DNA of 64,000 nucleotides from Vagococcus entomophilus. GTDB lineage: Bacteria; Bacillota; Bacilli; Lactobacillales; Vagococcaceae. The notes beneath the pieces were generated by a model. That model was not told the origin of the DNA. It worked only from the letters and a program-made list of their open reading frames with translations, and did no database searches. The stretch spans positions 186,001-250,000 of the forward strand of contig NZ_NGJZ01000002.1 of assembly GCF_003987595.1 (NCBI RefSeq), in the 5' to 3' direction. A program made the translations under genes and the position numbers. This document shows, piece after piece, positions 8,279 to 18,371 of the stretch; the first letter of the stretch is position 1, and each line of letters begins with the position of its first letter.

Positions 8279-8560
8279 TCCAAACTATGATTGTATACGT
8301 CTATTATATACCTCTTTTTTAAAATTTAAATGATAATTTTATAAATAAACTTAAATGATAATTATTATCAATATATAAAAATTAATTGTAAGAAAGATAA
8401 GCACCTACAGATACTACTGAAACAAAGAAGATCTATTGATTTACAAATGATAATTTTTATAAATAAGAAAAAATAAATAAAGAGAATAATTATTAGGAAT
8501 TCTTTTCTTTTTTTTAAAAAACCGAATAACGAACTGTTTTTTAAAAATCTTAGGTATAGA
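8279..8560. other. AT-rich divergent control region between lutA and the cysteine leader
   Basis: About 280 bases without a convincing ORF. On the minus strand a TATAAT box near 8300-8305 serves lutA. A 21-base stretch beginning AAATGATAATTTTATAAA (from 8328) recurs with one extra T at 8445, and both contain a Fur/PerR-like half-site TGATAAT. A third AATAATTATT palindrome lies near 8485. These copies may be secondary operators around the perfect Fur-type box. Confidence 0.5.
8356..8370. promoter_or_regulatory. Fur-type box
   Basis: TGATAATTATTATCA is a perfect 7-1-7 inverted repeat, matching the Bacillus Fur consensus TGATAATNATTATCA at every position. PerR boxes end in TTATAA instead, so Fur is the better call. 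It lies 78 bases before the lutA start. Confidence 0.75.
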
Positions 8561-8563
8561 TTG

Positions 8564-8592
8564 TTGACATTGAAAGCCATTTCCGCTATGAT
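8564..8592 (+). promoter_or_regulatory. Strong promoter for the cysteine leader and mccAB
   Basis: TTGACA (8564-8569), a 17-base spacer and TATGAT (8587-8592): a near-consensus vegetative promoter. Transcription should start near 8599, giving a ~200-base leader before mccA that holds the Cys-rich leader ORF and a terminator. Confidence 0.82.
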
Positions 8593-8623
8593 TCAATTAA
8601 ATTAATTGGAGGAGACGGATGCC

Positions 8624-8767
8624 ATGTTTTTGACGCATACAGTAACACAACAAAATAATTGTTGTTGCACGATTAAAATAGTTAATCGTGAATTTTCGTA
8701 TGCAAAAAAACGGACCGGAATGTTTCTTTCTATTGATGAAGTTGAGACACAAATAGACGATTTGTGA
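8624..8767 (+). CDS. Cysteine-codon leader peptide (47 aa) of mccAB
   Basis: A short ORF with a strong ribosome-binding site (GGAGGAG, nine bases before ATG 8624). The peptide begins MFLTHTVTQQNNCCCT: three Cys codons in a row (TGT TGT TGC, 8660-8668), whereas cysteine is rare in the neighbouring proteins. The codons form the 3' arm of a 7-bp hairpin (8647-8653 with 8659-8665), and a 9-bp hairpin starts at the last Cys base (8668-8676 with 8682-8690). An intrinsic terminator follows at 8800. The downstream genes form a cysteine-producing pathway. The layout is that of a ribosome-mediated attenuator in which stalling at Cys codons signals cysteine shortage. It could also be an ordinary small protein, but the CCC run and terminator argue for a leader. 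Confidence 0.72.
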   Translation: MFLTHTVTQQNNCCCTIKIVNREFSYAKKRTGMFLSIDEVETQIDDL

Positions 8768-8799
8768 CATCAGCAAGTATCTTAAAGTTGAAACGGCCA

Positions 8800-8834
8800 A
8801 CAGCGCATATGATTATTCATATGCGCTGTTTTTG
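8800..8834 (+). terminator. Attenuator terminator before mccA
   Basis: A 13-bp perfect stem (8800-8812 with 8817-8829), a four-base loop TTAT, then five T. It lies between the leader ORF stop (8767) and the mccA start (8857), so transcripts must pass it to express mccAB. A GTATGC element at 8698-8703 could pair with GCATAC inside the leader or with GCATAT in the terminator's 5' arm, a possible switch. Confidence 0.85.
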
Positions 8835-8856
8835 TATGTAAAAAGGAGGAAGAAGG

Positions 8857-10930
<2,074 letters not shown>

Positions 10931-10961
10931 AAAAGTGAAGACTAAAGATAAAGTGTAAACA

Positions 10962-10994
10962 AAAAGAGCTGAAAAAATTTCAGCTCTTTTTTAG
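10962..10994 (+). terminator. mccAB terminator
   Basis: AAAAGAGCTGAAA pairs with TTTCAGCTCTTTT across a three-base loop, followed by T residues; about 30 bases past the mccB stop. Confidence 0.85.
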
Positions 10995-11024
10995 TTGTTA
11001 AAAAATGAACAGTGAGTTCGCTTT

Positions 11025-12767
11025 TTATATAGTAGAGGTTGCTATGGGTTTCCTTTTTGTATCGAAAGGAGCCATTTTCCACGGATCTTGCTTATGATAA
11101 ATCGTGAACACCCAGAGTAAAAATAATATCCAAGCAATAAGTGAAAGCCAGCCTGCAACTTGCTGTATCAAGGTTTTTTGATAGCGTATGGTGAGAGAAT
11201 GCTGTCCCTTGGGTACAGTGAACGTCACACGCCCCCCTTTTTCACTAGCTTGATAGACGGTCCCGTTTTTATCATTTGCTTGATATCCTTTATAATATAA
11301 AAATGGCGTTTGGAAAGTTGTTGTTTTCTGAGTATCTAATGTGACAATCATCCCATTTTGATACCGTTCTACTTGAAGTGTTTTAATGGCTTCAAGCGCG
11401 GTTATTGGGGTGATGTTCTTTTGATCGAGTTGCATGATTTGATCGTAATTTGTTCCAGCAATGAGGTACTCTTTACCTCCCCCGAGGGCAGTTGTTTGAA
11501 AAGTTCCATAGTTTTCATTTGTAATTTGGTTTGTTTGGATACTTTGGAATTGATATAAAGTATTACTTGTAAAACTAATGCTCAGTAAACAGATAATTCC
11601 TGTTAAAATAGGCACGCTGTTTTTCCATTTGTTCATTTTTTCTTCCCAAATACTGACTGCGACAAGTGAAAAAAAGAAACTAACAAAAAGCAAAATACGC
11701 CACGGAAATTGAATGAACTTTAAAAAAGAATGCTGGAAAAGACTCCAGGGAAACAAATTGGTCGATAGGATCAGGAGTAAAAAACTAATGAAAATCAAAT
11801 GTTGGGTTTTTTTAGAGACTTTTTTAAAATAGAAAATACTGATTGCAGCTACAATTAGTAAGAAAATGCCTATGTTTGGTTGAATGTCACTCCAAACCCC
11901 ACTCAAGGTAGTAAGAGAATTTTGAAGCAGTGTAGCGAGGCTAAAGTTCAACCCAATTGACCAGAGAGAACCATTTCCAAAATTAAAAGGAACAGCTAAC
12001 GTTTGTTCTAAGATAGGTAGTAGCACCCAACTTGTTAAAAAGAAAGTCCAAATACCACTGATGGCCAAATTAAAAAACTGGATTTTTTTCTTAAGCAAAG
12101 TATCTTTGGCAAAAATAAGATATCCAAGAATAAATAGAGCAAACATAAATGAAGTGATGAAATGAGAACATAAAAGCAGGCTCATGCCAATTACAAGTGG
12201 AGCAACTCCTCGTCGTTCTTGATCAGTAAAGAAGATATAGTATAAGCCCAACATAGCAATCGGCAAGTAGGCAAAGGCTTGCGTTTCACCTAATGCTCCT
12301 CGAACAGATTGATCTAATAATCTATAAGTCGACAAGGTATATATTGTAGTAAAAAGCCAAGATTTTTTTTGATTATGGCTGACTTTTTGCATAAATAAGT
12401 AGGCAAATAGTGCCGTTTGAAAACTAAGAAAAAATTGAAAGGAAAAATAGGCTTGAACAAAAGGCAGTCCGATTATTCTTAGAAACGCATAGGGCAAAAG
12501 TAAAATAGAGGGATAAAATAAATCGGCGCCATAACCTGATCCATTTGCCATGTTGTAAAAAATTTTGGGAAACAAATTTCCTGAGGCAACGGATTGAAAA
12601 TATCCTTCCAAGCGTAGCTTATGAAAAGGCAAATCATCTTGATTATAAATAAAAGACTGCAAGGAAATGGGGAAAATACTAATGAAACTGAGTAGTAACA
12701 AACCAATTACAATCCAAATCCACCTGTTTTTTTTGTGAAAAAGTGTAGGGTATTTATATTTAAGCAT
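11025..12767 (-). CDS. Large polytopic membrane protein (YfhO-like)
   Basis: A 580-aa protein with an N-terminal membrane helix (about 16-37), roughly a dozen hydrophobic segments up to residue 405, a ~130-residue extracytoplasmic region (about 410-535) and a final helix (about 537-559). The layout and the DDLPFHKLRLEGYFQS start resemble YfhO and related glycosyltransferase-C-like membrane proteins that act on cell-envelope glycans, but no catalytic motif was confirmed. It stands alone, divergent from the trehalose operon, with no obvious partner. Membrane location is clear; function is a guess. Confidence 0.55.
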   Translation of the reverse strand: MLKYKYPTLFHKKNRWIWIVIGLLLLSFISIFPISLQSFIYNQDDLPFHKLRLEGYFQSVASGNLFPKIFYNMANGSGYGADLFYPSILLLPYAFLRIIGLPFVQAYFSFQFFLSFQTALFAYLFMQKVSHNQKKSWLFTTIYTLSTYRLLDQSVRGALGETQAFAYLPIAMLGLYYIFFTDQERRGVAPLVIGMSLLLCSHFITSFMFALFILGYLIFAKDTLLKKKIQFFNLAISGIWTFFLTSWVLLPILEQTLAVPFNFGNGSLWSIGLNFSLATLLQNSLTTLSGVWSDIQPNIGIFLLIVAAISIFYFKKVSKKTQHLIFISFLLLILSTNLFPWSLFQHSFLKFIQFPWRILLFVSFFFSLVAVSIWEEKMNKWKNSVPILTGIICLLSISFTSNTLYQFQSIQTNQITNENYGTFQTTALGGGKEYLIAGTNYDQIMQLDQKNITPITALEAIKTLQVERYQNGMIVTLDTQKTTTFQTPFLYYKGYQANDKNGTVYQASEKGGRVTFTVPKGQHSLTIRYQKTLIQQVAGWLSLIAWILFLLWVFTIYHKQDPWKMAPFDTKRKPIATSTI

Positions 12768-12863
12768 GATTGTTTAACCTCATTTATGTATTAGATAATG
12801 TTATTATAAAGTGTTTACTTGACGAATAAAAGAGTGAAAACAAAAAAGATAGGTGAATAAAAA

Positions 12864-12901
12864 ATAAAACGCTTGCATTTAAGAAGGAAGTTGCATATAA
12901 T
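12864..12901 (+). promoter_or_regulatory. Trehalose operon promoter with overlapping cre-like site
   Basis: TTGCAT (12873-12878) and TATAAT (12896-12901) with a 17-base spacer. ATAAAACGCTTGCA (12864-12877) overlaps the -35 and resembles a cre site at 11 of 14 positions, compatible with CcpA repression of trehalose use. Confidence 0.65.
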
Positions 12902-12912
12902 GAAAACGAAGC

Positions 12913-12930
12913 AACTTGTATATACAAGTT
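12913..12930 (+). promoter_or_regulatory. TreR operator
   Basis: AACTTGTATATACAAGTT is a perfect 18-base palindrome just downstream of the tre -10 box. It has the CTTGTATATACAAG form typical of GntR-family TreR operators, and treR lies at the end of the locus. Bound repressor would block the promoter until trehalose-6-phosphate appears. Confidence 0.8.
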
Positions 12931-12947
12931 TAAAAGGAGGAAATAAC

Positions 12948-14408
12948 ATGGCAAAGTATCAAGATGATGCAACTCAGTTACTAAAAGCAATTGGCGGAAA
13001 AGGAAATATTTCTGCAGTCACTCATTGTGCAACGAGAATGCGTTTTGTGCTAAATGATCAAAGCATAGCAGACGAAAAAGCAATCGATGATATTCCAGTT
13101 GTAAAAGGAACCTTTACACAAGCTGGACAGTTTCAAGTGATTATCGGGAATGATGTAGCAACTTTTTACAACGAGTTTACAAAAATCGCCGGAGTTGAAG
13201 GCGTTTCCAAAGATGCGGTGAAATCAGCATCTAAGCAAAATCAAAATGCAATTCAAAAGGCAATTGGGATATTAGCGGAAGTTTTCGCCCCTTTGATTCC
13301 TGCAATCGTTGTTGGTGGACTTATTCTAGGGTTTAGAAATATTATTGGCGAAATCAAGTTTGACAGTTTAGATGGGCAAACTATTGTCCAAGTCTCACAA
13401 TTTTGGAAAGGTACGTATGATTTCTTGTGGTTGATTGGAGAAGCAATTTTTCATTTCTTACCTGTTGGGATTACTTGGAGTATTGCAAAGAAAATGGGGA
13501 CGACCCAGATACTTGGGATTGTGTTAGGGATTACGTTAGTCTCTCCACAATTGCTAAATGCATATAGTGTCGCTGAAACAGCAGCAAATAAAATTCCATA
13601 CTGGGATTTTGGTTTTTTCCATATTGAGATGATTGGGTATCAGGCTCAAGTGATTCCTGCGATGCTTGCTGGTTTTCTTCTTGCCTATTTAGAAATTGGG
13701 TTACGAAAAGTGATTCCACAAGCAATCTCAATGATTTTTGTTCCATTCTTCGCCTTAATTCCAACTGTTTTAGCAGCTCATTTGATTTTAGGACCAATTG
13801 GGTGGAGCATTGGATCTTGGATTTCTAACGTGGTTTATGCTGGCTTGACAGGAAGTTTTAGTTGGTTATTCGGAAGTGTCTTTGGGTTCTTGTATGCGCC
13901 CCTGGTGATTACGGGGCTACATCACATGACCAATGCCATCGATTTACAACTTACAGCTGACTTTGGTGGGACAAACTTGTGGCCGATGATTGCATTATCC
14001 AATATTGCTCAAGGATCAGCTGTGCTTGCGATTATTTTCTTACACAGAGGCAATAAAAAAGAAGAACAAATCTCAATCCCAGCTACAATTTCATGCTATT
14101 TAGGAGTGACAGAGCCCGCTATTTTTGGGATTAATTTGAAATATGTCTATCCATTCGTTGCGGCAATGATTGGATCTGCATGTGCAGGTTTACTTTCTAC
14201 CAGTTTTGGCGTAATGGCGAATTCTATCGGTGTAGGAGGACTGCCAGGGATTCTTTCCATCAAACCTGAGTTCTGGATGCCATTCTTATTGTGCATGGCG
14301 GTAGCCATCGTGATTCCAATTGTTTTAACGATTTTCTTTGAGAAAAAAGGAATTTTAACAAAAGCAGGTGTGGTGGATGACAGCATCTCAGATTTATTCA
14401 ATAACTAA
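12948..14408 (+). CDS. treP: Trehalose-specific PTS enzyme IIBC
   Basis: A 486-aa membrane permease that imports and phosphorylates trehalose. The N-terminal IIB domain carries the phosphocysteine Cys27 in SAVTHCATRMRF; the rest is the multi-helix IIC domain with the glucose-family pattern around LYAPLVITGLHHMTNAID and GVTEPAIFGINLKY. No IIA domain is attached, so a shared glucose-type IIA is needed. Start ATG 12948 follows AAAGGAGG; the longer frame from 12873 would begin in the promoter. It is followed directly by treA. Confidence 0.92.
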   Translation: MAKYQDDATQLLKAIGGKGNISAVTHCATRMRFVLNDQSIADEKAIDDIPVVKGTFTQAGQFQVIIGNDVATFYNEFTKIAGVEGVSKDAVKSASKQNQNAIQKAIGILAEVFAPLIPAIVVGGLILGFRNIIGEIKFDSLDGQTIVQVSQFWKGTYDFLWLIGEAIFHFLPVGITWSIAKKMGTTQILGIVLGITLVSPQLLNAYSVAETAANKIPYWDFGFFHIEMIGYQAQVIPAMLAGFLLAYLEIGLRKVIPQAISMIFVPFFALIPTVLAAHLILGPIGWSIGSWISNVVYAGLTGSFSWLFGSVFGFLYAPLVITGLHHMTNAIDLQLTADFGGTNLWPMIALSNIAQGSAVLAIIFLHRGNKKEEQISIPATISCYLGVTEPAIFGINLKYVYPFVAAMIGSACAGLLSTSFGVMANSIGVGGLPGILSIKPEFWMPFLLCMAVAIVIPIVLTIFFEKKGILTKAGVVDDSISDLFNN

Positions 14409-14429
14409 TTATAACCGAGGTGAAATGTC

Positions 14430-16079
14430 GTGTCAGATTTTAAGAAAAAAGTAATTTATCAAATTTATCCAAAGTCTTTTAATGACTCTAATGGGGACGG
14501 AGTTGGAGATTTGCCAGGTATCACGCAAAAATTACCTTACCTTAGTGCGTTAGGCATTGAGATGATCTGGCTAAGTCCCATTTATGCTTCTCCGCAAAAA
14601 GATAATGGCTATGATATCTCAGATTATTGTCAAGTAGACCCAATTTTTGGAACGATGGACGACTTTGAAAAATTGGTTACTGAAGCTAAAAAGTTGGGGA
14701 TTGAAATTATGCTTGATATGGTACTCAATCATACTTCAACAGAACATATTTGGTTTAAAAAAGCACTTGCAGGAGACAAAAAGTATCAGGACTATTACTT
14801 GTTGCGACCCGCTCAAGCAGATGGTCGTTTGCCAACAAACTGGGTTTCCAAATTTGGAGGACCTGCATGGGCAAGGTTTGGACAAACAGATTTATACTAC
14901 TTACATCTATTCGATGTTACACAAGCAGATCTTAACTGGCGTAATCCTGAGGTACGAAAAGAGCTGTATCAGGTGGTTAACTTTTGGCGTGAAAAGGGTG
15001 TCCATGGCTTCCGCTTTGATGTGATCAACTTAATCGGGAAAGATGAGGTGCTTTTAGATGATCCTACGGGTGGTGATGGCAAACCAATGTATACAGATCG
15101 TCCGCTTGTCCATGAGTATTTAAAAGAGTTAAACGAAGCGACGTTTGGCAAGAATGCTACCAGTGTGACGGTTGGAGAGATGTCGGCCACATCCATTGAA
15201 AACTGTGTTCTCTATACACAGCCACAGCGAAAGGAACTTTCGATGGTCTTCAACTTTCATCATTTGAAAGTAGATTATTTAAATGGCGAAAAATGGAGCG
15301 ATAGTCCCTTTGATTTTAGCCAGCTCAAAGAATTATTTCATTCTTGGGGTGAAGCGATGTCTGAACAAAATGGTTGGAACGCGCTCTTTTGGAACAATCA
15401 CGACCAGCCTAGAGCAGTGTCACGTTTTGGTGAAGATCAACAGTACCGCATACAAAGCGCCCAAATGCTTGCAGCTACGATCCACCTGAGTCGTGGCACA
15501 CCGTATATTTATCAAGGAGAAGAAATTGGGATGACAAATCCCAATTTTGAAGCGATTGAGGAATATCAGGATGTTGAAACGCTAAACATGTATCAAGAAC
15601 TCATTAAGAGCGGTTTAGGAGCAGACCAAGTGATGAGACGAATTCGTGCAAAATCACGTGATAATTCGCGGACACCGATGCAATGGAATGCAGAAAAAAA
15701 TGCAGGCTTTACAACAGGTACGCCGTGGATGAAGTTAGCACCAAATTATTTAGAAGTGAACGCAGAAATGGAACAAGGAAGTACAGGGGTTTATGCGTTT
15801 TATCAAGAATTAATTGCTTTAAGAAAAAAATACGCCGTTATTTCAGATGGAAGCTATGAAAAGTATGAGTCGGATCATCCAAGCGTATATGCCTATCTAA
15901 GAAGGCTTGGCACCAAACGATTGCTTGTTCTTAATAATTTCTATGCGGAACAAACAGAAATAGTAATCCCCACAGAGTTTGTACGAGGGAACGTTTTGAT
16001 CCATAATTATGCAAAGAAAAAGTTAGAGGCAGTGATGACCTTGCGACCATATGAAACGCTAGCAATTTATTTAGACTAA
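14430..16079 (+). CDS. treA: Alpha,alpha-phosphotrehalase
   Basis: A 549-aa GH13 hydrolase that splits trehalose-6-phosphate into glucose and glucose-6-phosphate. Catalytic residues fit the family: nucleophile Asp197 in GFRFDVINL, acid/base Glu250 in VGEMSA, and Asp325 in NHDQPR. The start is GTG (14430-14432) with an AGG-type ribosome-binding site; the ATG five bases earlier reads another frame and stops early. The gene (also called treC) lies 21 bases after treP and ends at a strong bidirectional terminator. Confidence 0.92.
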   Translation: MSDFKKKVIYQIYPKSFNDSNGDGVGDLPGITQKLPYLSALGIEMIWLSPIYASPQKDNGYDISDYCQVDPIFGTMDDFEKLVTEAKKLGIEIMLDMVLNHTSTEHIWFKKALAGDKKYQDYYLLRPAQADGRLPTNWVSKFGGPAWARFGQTDLYYLHLFDVTQADLNWRNPEVRKELYQVVNFWREKGVHGFRFDVINLIGKDEVLLDDPTGGDGKPMYTDRPLVHEYLKELNEATFGKNATSVTVGEMSATSIENCVLYTQPQRKELSMVFNFHHLKVDYLNGEKWSDSPFDFSQLKELFHSWGEAMSEQNGWNALFWNNHDQPRAVSRFGEDQQYRIQSAQMLAATIHLSRGTPYIYQGEEIGMTNPNFEAIEEYQDVETLNMYQELIKSGLGADQVMRRIRAKSRDNSRTPMQWNAEKNAGFTTGTPWMKLAPNYLEVNAEMEQGSTGVYAFYQELIALRKKYAVISDGSYEKYESDHPSVYAYLRRLGTKRLLVLNNFYAEQTEIVIPTEFVRGNVLIHNYAKKKLEAVMTLRPYETLAIYLD

Positions 16080-16120
16080 AAAATAGGGGAAAAATTCTTA
16101 GAATTTTTCCCCTATTTTTA
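16079..16120. terminator. Bidirectional terminator between treA and treR
   Basis: AAATAGGGGAAAAATTC pairs with GAATTTTTCCCCTATTT, followed by TTTATT on plus; the A run on the 5' side serves treR on minus. Confidence 0.85.
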
Positions 16121-16834
16121 TTGGTGACGGCGTCTCGCAAAATCAACAAAACGAAAGCGGTCTAGTCGATGCCTAGACTCGGTATACTGAAAGAGTCGGG
16201 TGTCTTCTAGGAATACTTGACTCTTTACTACCACCACGTGCGTGTCTGTTTGGTGTAAGTCCATCCACTCGCGGTCTTCTTTAGTAGCTGCTTCAACGAC
16301 AATTTCTTTTTGGGCATAGCTGATAAGTAAATGCTTTTCATGTTCGAGATAGTGGTAAATAGAGTCCTCAGCCGCTTCTAGGGGGAGTTCTGGGACAATA
16401 GAAGTTAGTAAATAGTCCTTATCCAAAATAACTATTTCATGGTCGATTTCTCGTTGCCGAATTAGCTGCCACACTTCACTACCAGAAGGCAGTTCAAACG
16501 CACAGGCTTCTTCTTGCTTGAGCCGTTTTTTTTCAAGTTTTTGAACAATCGTTCGACTGTGAAACTTTTGGGTGTGCTGCAATTCTTTGTAGCTAGTCAG
16601 CCCAGTAATGGGAAAATCAAAGCGACGAATATCTAGTACAATCGAGCCTTTTCCTTGCTTTTTTTGGATATAGCCATTTTCAAGTAGCAACACGAGCGCT
16701 TTACGAATCGTTTCGCGTGAAACTTTGTAATGCGCAGCAAGCTGATTTTCGCTTGGCAACAATGAGTGTGCAGGGTAGTGCTCTTCAATAATCTGCTGTT
16801 TAAGATCCGTAAAAATTTCCAGATAACGATTCAT
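16118..16834 (-). CDS. treR: GntR-family trehalose operon repressor
   Basis: A 238-aa regulator: an N-terminal GntR winged helix (QLAAHYKVSRETIRKALVLLLENGYIQKKQ, about 32-61) and a C-terminal UTRA ligand domain (about 95-235) expected to bind trehalose-6-phosphate. It is convergent with treP-treA, and the palindromic operator at 12913-12930 is its probable target. GGAGC lies just before the ATG. Confidence 0.9.
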   Translation of the reverse strand: MNRYLEIFTDLKQQIIEEHYPAHSLLPSENQLAAHYKVSRETIRKALVLLLENGYIQKKQGKGSIVLDIRRFDFPITGLTSYKELQHTQKFHSRTIVQKLEKKRLKQEEACAFELPSGSEVWQLIRQREIDHEIVILDKDYLLTSIVPELPLEAAEDSIYHYLEHEKHLLISYAQKEIVVEAATKEDREWMDLHQTDTHVVVVKSQVFLEDTRLFQYTESRHRLDRFRFVDFARRRHQ

Positions 16835-16987
16835 GCGGAAGCTCCTTTTCTAGTTATTCTATCACTACCATACAATGAAAAACTTATTTTGTCATTAGGT
16901 ACTTCGAGCGCGACGATAATATTTGAGATTTTGTCGTATCTCTAGTAGAATAGAGGTTGGTATAAAAGAAGAATTGAGGTGGAATGG

Positions 16988-17257
16988 ATGAGTTTTACAG
17001 ATGATACAGTGCGATTTGAATTTGACGATAGCAGAAAAAAAGAAGTAAGTGATACATTAACTACGGTCTATCATGCATTAGAAGAAAAAGGCTATAATCC
17101 AATTAATCAAATCGTTGGGTACTTGCTCTCTGGAGATCCAGCGTATATTCCTCGCTACAAAGATGCTCGAAATTTGATTAGACGACACGAACGAGACGAA
17201 ATTATGGAAGAATTAGTAAAACATTACCTTTCTAACAACGGAATTGAGTTTAAATGA
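16988..17257 (+). CDS. ireB: IreB family regulatory phosphoprotein
   Basis: An 89-aa protein ([37 protein letters not shown]) that is clearly the UPF0297/IreB family. In Enterococcus faecalis IreB is phosphorylated by the kinase IreK and modulates cephalosporin resistance. The start was set at 16988, nine bases inside the longest frame, since it gives the family N-terminus and follows GAGGTGG. It overlaps ruvX by four bases (ATGA), the usual arrangement. Confidence 0.92.
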   Translation: MSFTDDTVRFEFDDSRKKEVSDTLTTVYHALEEKGYNPINQIVGYLLSGDPAYIPRYKDARNLIRRHERDEIMEELVKHYLSNNGIEFK

Positions 17258-17676
17258 GAACAATGGGATTAGACGTTGGTTCAAAAACAGTTGGGATTGC
17301 TGTGAGCGATTTACTTGGTTGGACCGCACAAGGCATAGAAATTATCCGCATTGATGAGGCAAACGAAGAATTTGGGTTTGATCGCTTAAAAGAGCTTATT
17401 GATGAATATGAAGTCACAAAGCTTGTGTTGGGGTTACCTAAAAATATGAATAATTCAATTGGACCACGTGCAGAAGCTTCACTTGCATACGGAAAAAAAG
17501 TCGAAGAGCTATTTCATTTGCCAGTAGCCTATCAAGACGAACGCCTAACAACAGTGCAAGCAGAAAGAATGCTAATCGAGCAAGCCAATGCCTCAAGAGC
17601 CAAGCGAAAAAAAGTCATTGATAAGTTGGCTGCAGTAATGATTTTACAGAATTATTTGGATCAACATTCAAGATAG
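17254..17676 (+). CDS. ruvX: Holliday junction resolvase RuvX (YqgF)
   Basis: A 140-aa RNase H-fold protein beginning [19 protein letters not shown], with conserved [17 protein letters not shown] and [12 protein letters not shown] segments. Homologues are implicated in Holliday-junction resolution and 16S rRNA 5' maturation. It sits in the classic ireB-ruvX-DUF1292 cluster, overlapping ireB by four bases. Confidence 0.92.
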   Translation: MRTMGLDVGSKTVGIAVSDLLGWTAQGIEIIRIDEANEEFGFDRLKELIDEYEVTKLVLGLPKNMNNSIGPRAEASLAYGKKVEELFHLPVAYQDERLTTVQAERMLIEQANASRAKRKKVIDKLAAVMILQNYLDQHSR

Positions 17677-17737
17677 AATTATAACAGATTCTAGGGTATA
17701 CTAAACCTAGAAATAAAAAGAGAAATGAGGAAACAAT

Positions 17738-18046
17738 ATGGCACACGAACACCATCACGACCATGATCACGAACATGAACACATTACTTTGGTCGATGAC
17801 CAAGGAAACGAAACGTTATTTGAGATTTTACTGACAATTGATGGACAAGAAGAATTTGGCAAGAGCTATGTCTTGCTCTATCCAACAGGTGTATCGGATG
17901 ATGAGGAAGTAGAATTACAAGCCTATGCATACGAAGAAGCGGAAAACGGTTCTGAAGGTGAATTAAAAGAAATCCAAACGGACGCAGAATGGGACATGAT
18001 TGAAGAAGTTTTCAATACGTTTATGGCGGAAGAAGAAGCGGAATAA
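17738..18046 (+). CDS. DUF1292 (YrzB-like) protein with His-rich start
   Basis: A 102-aa acidic protein of unknown function, conserved next to ruvX. Its start is unusually rich in metal-binding side chains ([15 protein letters not shown]), followed by the DUF1292 core [19 protein letters not shown]. The tract could bind metal or be a low-complexity extension; this is not established. GAGGAAAC precedes the ATG, and a terminator follows the stop. Confidence 0.85.
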   Translation: MAHEHHHDHDHEHEHITLVDDQGNETLFEILLTIDGQEEFGKSYVLLYPTGVSDDEEVELQAYAYEEAENGSEGELKEIQTDAEWDMIEEVFNTFMAEEEAE

Positions 18047-18051
18047 CAGTT

Positions 18052-18090
18052 AAAGGCGAAACCTTTTGTAAAAGGTTTCGCCTTTTTTTG
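18052..18090 (+). terminator. Terminator of the ireB-ruvX-DUF1292 cluster
   Basis: AAAGGCGAAACCTTTT pairs with AAAAGGTTTCGCCTTT, then a run of T; directly after the DUF1292 stop. Confidence 0.88.
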
Positions 18091-18275
18091 CACATTTTTT
18101 TCTAAAAATTGAAGCATGTTTTGGTTTGAAACTAAGTGAGTTCTTTTTGTCTTATCTATATATATTTTTATCTATTTTGATTAATTTTTTTTAATTATAT
18201 GGATTGAAACAGAAATGAAAAAATGATAGAGTTTAACTATTACATGAACTTTTTTAGGATAAGGAGGAATTGACC

Positions 18276-18371
18276 TTGTACAATTGGAAGAATAATCTGG
18301 CGATGGATTGTTTGGTCGTTGCGCTAGTAAATCTCAATACTTTTAGAACACTCGAGGCTAGCGTAAGATGA
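18276..18371 (+). CDS. Putative 31-aa peptide coupled to the DUF1430 gene
   Basis: A TTG-initiated ORF with a strong ribosome-binding site (AGGAGG, eight bases upstream). It ends in an ATGA overlap with the next gene and encodes a short peptide starting MYNWKNNLAMDC. Similar ABC systems are preceded by a bacteriocin-like precursor gene; this one is too short and lacks a signal peptide, so it may be a decayed precursor or a translational-coupling leader. About 230 bases of very AT-rich DNA precede it, with a possible TTGAAA/TAGAGT promoter near 18204-18232. Confidence 0.4.
   Translation: MYNWKNNLAMDCLVVALVNLNTFRTLEASVR

Noticed and set aside
8597-8800. 67-aa minus-strand ORF opposite the cysteine leader
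   Set aside because: It has no ribosome-binding site; the plus strand has a promoter, ribosome-binding site and terminator that explain the region.
11025-12767. Trehalose-locus partner role for the large membrane protein
   Set aside because: It is divergent from treP with no shared operator on its side and its architecture suggests envelope glycans, so no trehalose function was assigned.
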